A stretch of DNA of 64,000 nt from Maritalea mediterranea (lineage in GTDB: Bacteria; Pseudomonadota; Alphaproteobacteria; Rhizobiales; Devosiaceae), in NCBI RefSeq assembly GCF_021568695.1, contig NZ_JAKGTI010000001.1, positions 1,054,001-1,118,000 of the forward strand. Direction: 5' to 3'. A program made the translations under genes and the position numbers. The stretch's first letter is position 1. Each line of letters begins with the position of its first letter. The notes under the pieces are model-generated. The model was not told where the DNA came from. It worked only from the letters and a program-made list of their open reading frames with translations, and made no database searches. Shown piece by piece: positions 62,794 to 64,000 of the stretch.

Positions 62794-62819
62794 GGCCGGT
62801 CTTCGGACCGGCCTTTTTT
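62794..62819 (+). terminator. Strong intrinsic terminator inside the GTA cluster, after the capsid gene
   Basis: GGCCGGTC, tetraloop TTCG, GACCGGCC and six T, 31 bases after the capsid stop and 22 before the next gene. The eight-base GC stem with a UUCG tetraloop is very stable. Confidence 0.9.
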
Positions 62820-62840
62820 ATTTCCGAAAGAAGGGGCGAC

Positions 62841-63416
62841 ATGACCTCCATTTTAGTTGCTGGCCCGGCGGTTGAGCCGCTCAGCGTGGCCGAAACAAAA
62901 TCTTATTTGCGGCTGGACCATGCTGATGATGATGCGCTGATCGCCACCCTGATCGCGGCGGCGCGCAGCCACATTGAAAGCGTGACCCGCAAAGCAATGA
63001 TCACCCAGCGATGGAAGTGGGTGAGCGATGTTTGGCCCGGACACGGCATTACGCTGCCGATTGCGCCTTTTCAGGCGCTCGAAAGCATCAGCCTGTTTGA
63101 TGATCCGGGCACCGAAACCATCTGGCCCCTGGCGGAAGTGAAACAGAACAAGCAAAGCGGTAAATGCACGGTTTTTCTGGCACCTACCAGCACAAGTGTG
63201 CCGCGCTTGCGCGATTATGATGCGGTCGAAATCACCTATCGAACGGGCTTTGGCGATGCAGCCGGTAATGTGCCGGAAGATCTGCGCCTCGCCATGCTGC
63301 GGCTGATCGGCCACTGGTATGAGCACCGCGAAGCGGTGGTCACGGCAGGTAGTGGCGCGGTGATCCCAACCCAATTTGATCTTTTGATCAGCAAATATTG
63401 CGAGGTGCGCCTATGA
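62841..63416 (+). CDS. GTA head-tail connector protein (gp6-like)
   Basis: A 191-aa adaptor protein of the phage gp6/phiE125 gp8 type. LSVAETKSYLRLDHADDDAL and LIAAARSHIESVTRKAMITQ at the N-terminus are conserved, and APFQALESISLFDD is typical. It overlaps the next gene by 4 bp (ATGA). Confidence 0.88.
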   Translation: MTSILVAGPAVEPLSVAETKSYLRLDHADDDALIATLIAAARSHIESVTRKAMITQRWKWVSDVWPGHGITLPIAPFQALESISLFDDPGTETIWPLAEVKQNKQSGKCTVFLAPTSTSVPRLRDYDAVEITYRTGFGDAAGNVPEDLRLAMLRLIGHWYEHREAVVTAGSGAVIPTQFDLLISKYCEVRL

Positions 63417-63769
63417 GTACTTTGCGCAAACAGCCGAGCCTCGCCAGCTTGCGCAATCGGGTGCTTTTGTGGCGCCTCATTGACACTCCAGATGCGGCAG
63501 GTGGCACTGATTTTACACTGAACAGTCTGGGCCAGAGTTGGGCGCGGATTGAGGTGAGCGGCAATGGTTCAGGCGCAGGCGCGGGCAAATCGCGGGCAGC
63601 ACAGTTTGAATTTACCCTGCGCCATGACCCGCAGCTGGCCAATGGCGACCTGATCGAGTGGCAGGGCGCACATTATCAGATTGAACACATCGAAAATCTG
63701 AATAGGCGTAACGCCTATCTGATCTGCACCGCCACCCATATTGAAATGGAGGGCGCGCATTATGGCTGA
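63413..63769 (+). CDS. GTA phage head closure protein (gp7-like)
   Basis: A 118-aa protein of the SPP1 gp16/HK97 gp7-like head-tail adaptor family. LRNRVLLWRLIDTPDAAGGT and DLIEWQGAHYQIEHIENLN are the family features. The start at 63413 overlaps the connector stop; an upstream in-frame start at 63398 lies inside the connector gene. Confidence 0.88.
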   Translation: MSTLRKQPSLASLRNRVLLWRLIDTPDAAGGTDFTLNSLGQSWARIEVSGNGSGAGAGKSRAAQFEFTLRHDPQLANGDLIEWQGAHYQIEHIENLNRRNAYLICTATHIEMEGAHYG

Positions 63770-64000
63770 CTTTGCCCTTGAGCTACAGACCGAACTGGTG
63801 ACGCTGCTGGCCAGTGATCCAACGCTGACCAATCTGATTGGCAGCGGCAAGATCGTGGACGCGCCGCGTCGGGGGCAGCGACCGCCCTTTATCATCATCA
63901 AGAGCCATCAGTATTCGCCCCGCGATGCGATTGCCAGTTCGCTGTTCGATCATGAGATCGAGCTGGAATTCTGGCACGCCCGCAGCGCACGGCAATTGGG
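63762..64000 (+). CDS. GTA DUF3168 protein (gp8-like), cut by window end
   Basis: The first 79 residues are in view; the gene runs past the right edge. MADFALELQTELVTLLASDP then RRGQRPPFIIIKSHQYSPRD matches DUF3168 tail-completion proteins, the expected RcGTA g8 position. It overlaps the head closure gene by 8 bp. Confidence 0.85.
   Translation, partial: MADFALELQTELVTLLASDPTLTNLIGSGKIVDAPRRGQRPPFIIIKSHQYSPRDAIASSLFDHEIELEFWHARSARQL

Overview
The window is chromosomal DNA of an alphaproteobacterium, most likely in the order Hyphomicrobiales (Rhizobiales). The evidence is the set of lineage-typical genes: a MucR/Ros regulator, TIGR02301, TIGR03808, DUF5330, DUF6456, DUF1214/DUF1254, DUF1491 and DUF2336 proteins, an R. 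etli-type asparaginase, and a gene transfer agent (GTA) head cluster. G+C looks moderate. No 16S gene is present, so genus is not claimed.

Layout. 0-8.8 kb: the 5' end of a YgfZ-type gene, divergent pyrC, a tail-duplication scar with palindromic repeats, small secreted or unknown proteins, DUF3179, NUDIX, an Lrp regulator divergent from a DMT exporter, a YedK-type DNA-crosslink protein, and a membrane protein/winged-helix pair. 8.8-9.2 kb has no gene but carries a candidate structured small RNA. 9.2-24.8 kb: FAD oxidoreductase, fabI, phosphatase, aroC, a tandem duplication of the convergent aroC/tlyA junction, tlyA, SCO, DUF6500-xseB-deacetylase, threonylcarbamoyl-AMP synthase, a DnaJ protein, an Lrp regulator divergent from a glutamine amidotransferase/PLP-enzyme/pdxH run, DUF1499, MBL hydrolase and tRNA-Gln. 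24.8-37 kb: lldD-dld lactate operon, asparaginase, a TAT-exported repeat protein, YbjQ, a HerA-like ATPase with an unknown partner, a response regulator, sodB, oligopeptidase B and msrB. 37.2-43.2 kb: a complete seven-gene Mrp (MnhA-G) Na+/H+ antiporter operon. 43.3-57.7 kb: MucR, a DnaA-domain-IV-like protein with DUF6456, SufE, DUF5330, GNAT, a PAS histidine kinase, a peptidoglycan-binding protein, DUF1491, DUF2336, a lipoprotein, DUF1254/DUF1214, a class A PBP, YcgN and DUF4336.

57.8-64 kb is the start of a GTA structural cluster in canonical order: small terminase, large terminase, portal, two small ORFs, prohead protease, major capsid, connector, head closure, and DUF3168 cut by the window end. 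It has tight start/stop overlaps and no integrase, lysis or replication genes in view. It is preceded by a promoter-leader-terminator module and has a second strong terminator after the capsid gene.

The most unusual observations are the two duplicated gene-tail scars (pyrC; aroC/tlyA), the candidate structured RNA at 9.03-9.20 kb, the EgtC-like/cysteine-desulfurase-like pair under a divergent Lrp regulator, perfect CtrA-type boxes before a response regulator and before the DnaA-like gene, and the terminator architecture of the GTA cluster.
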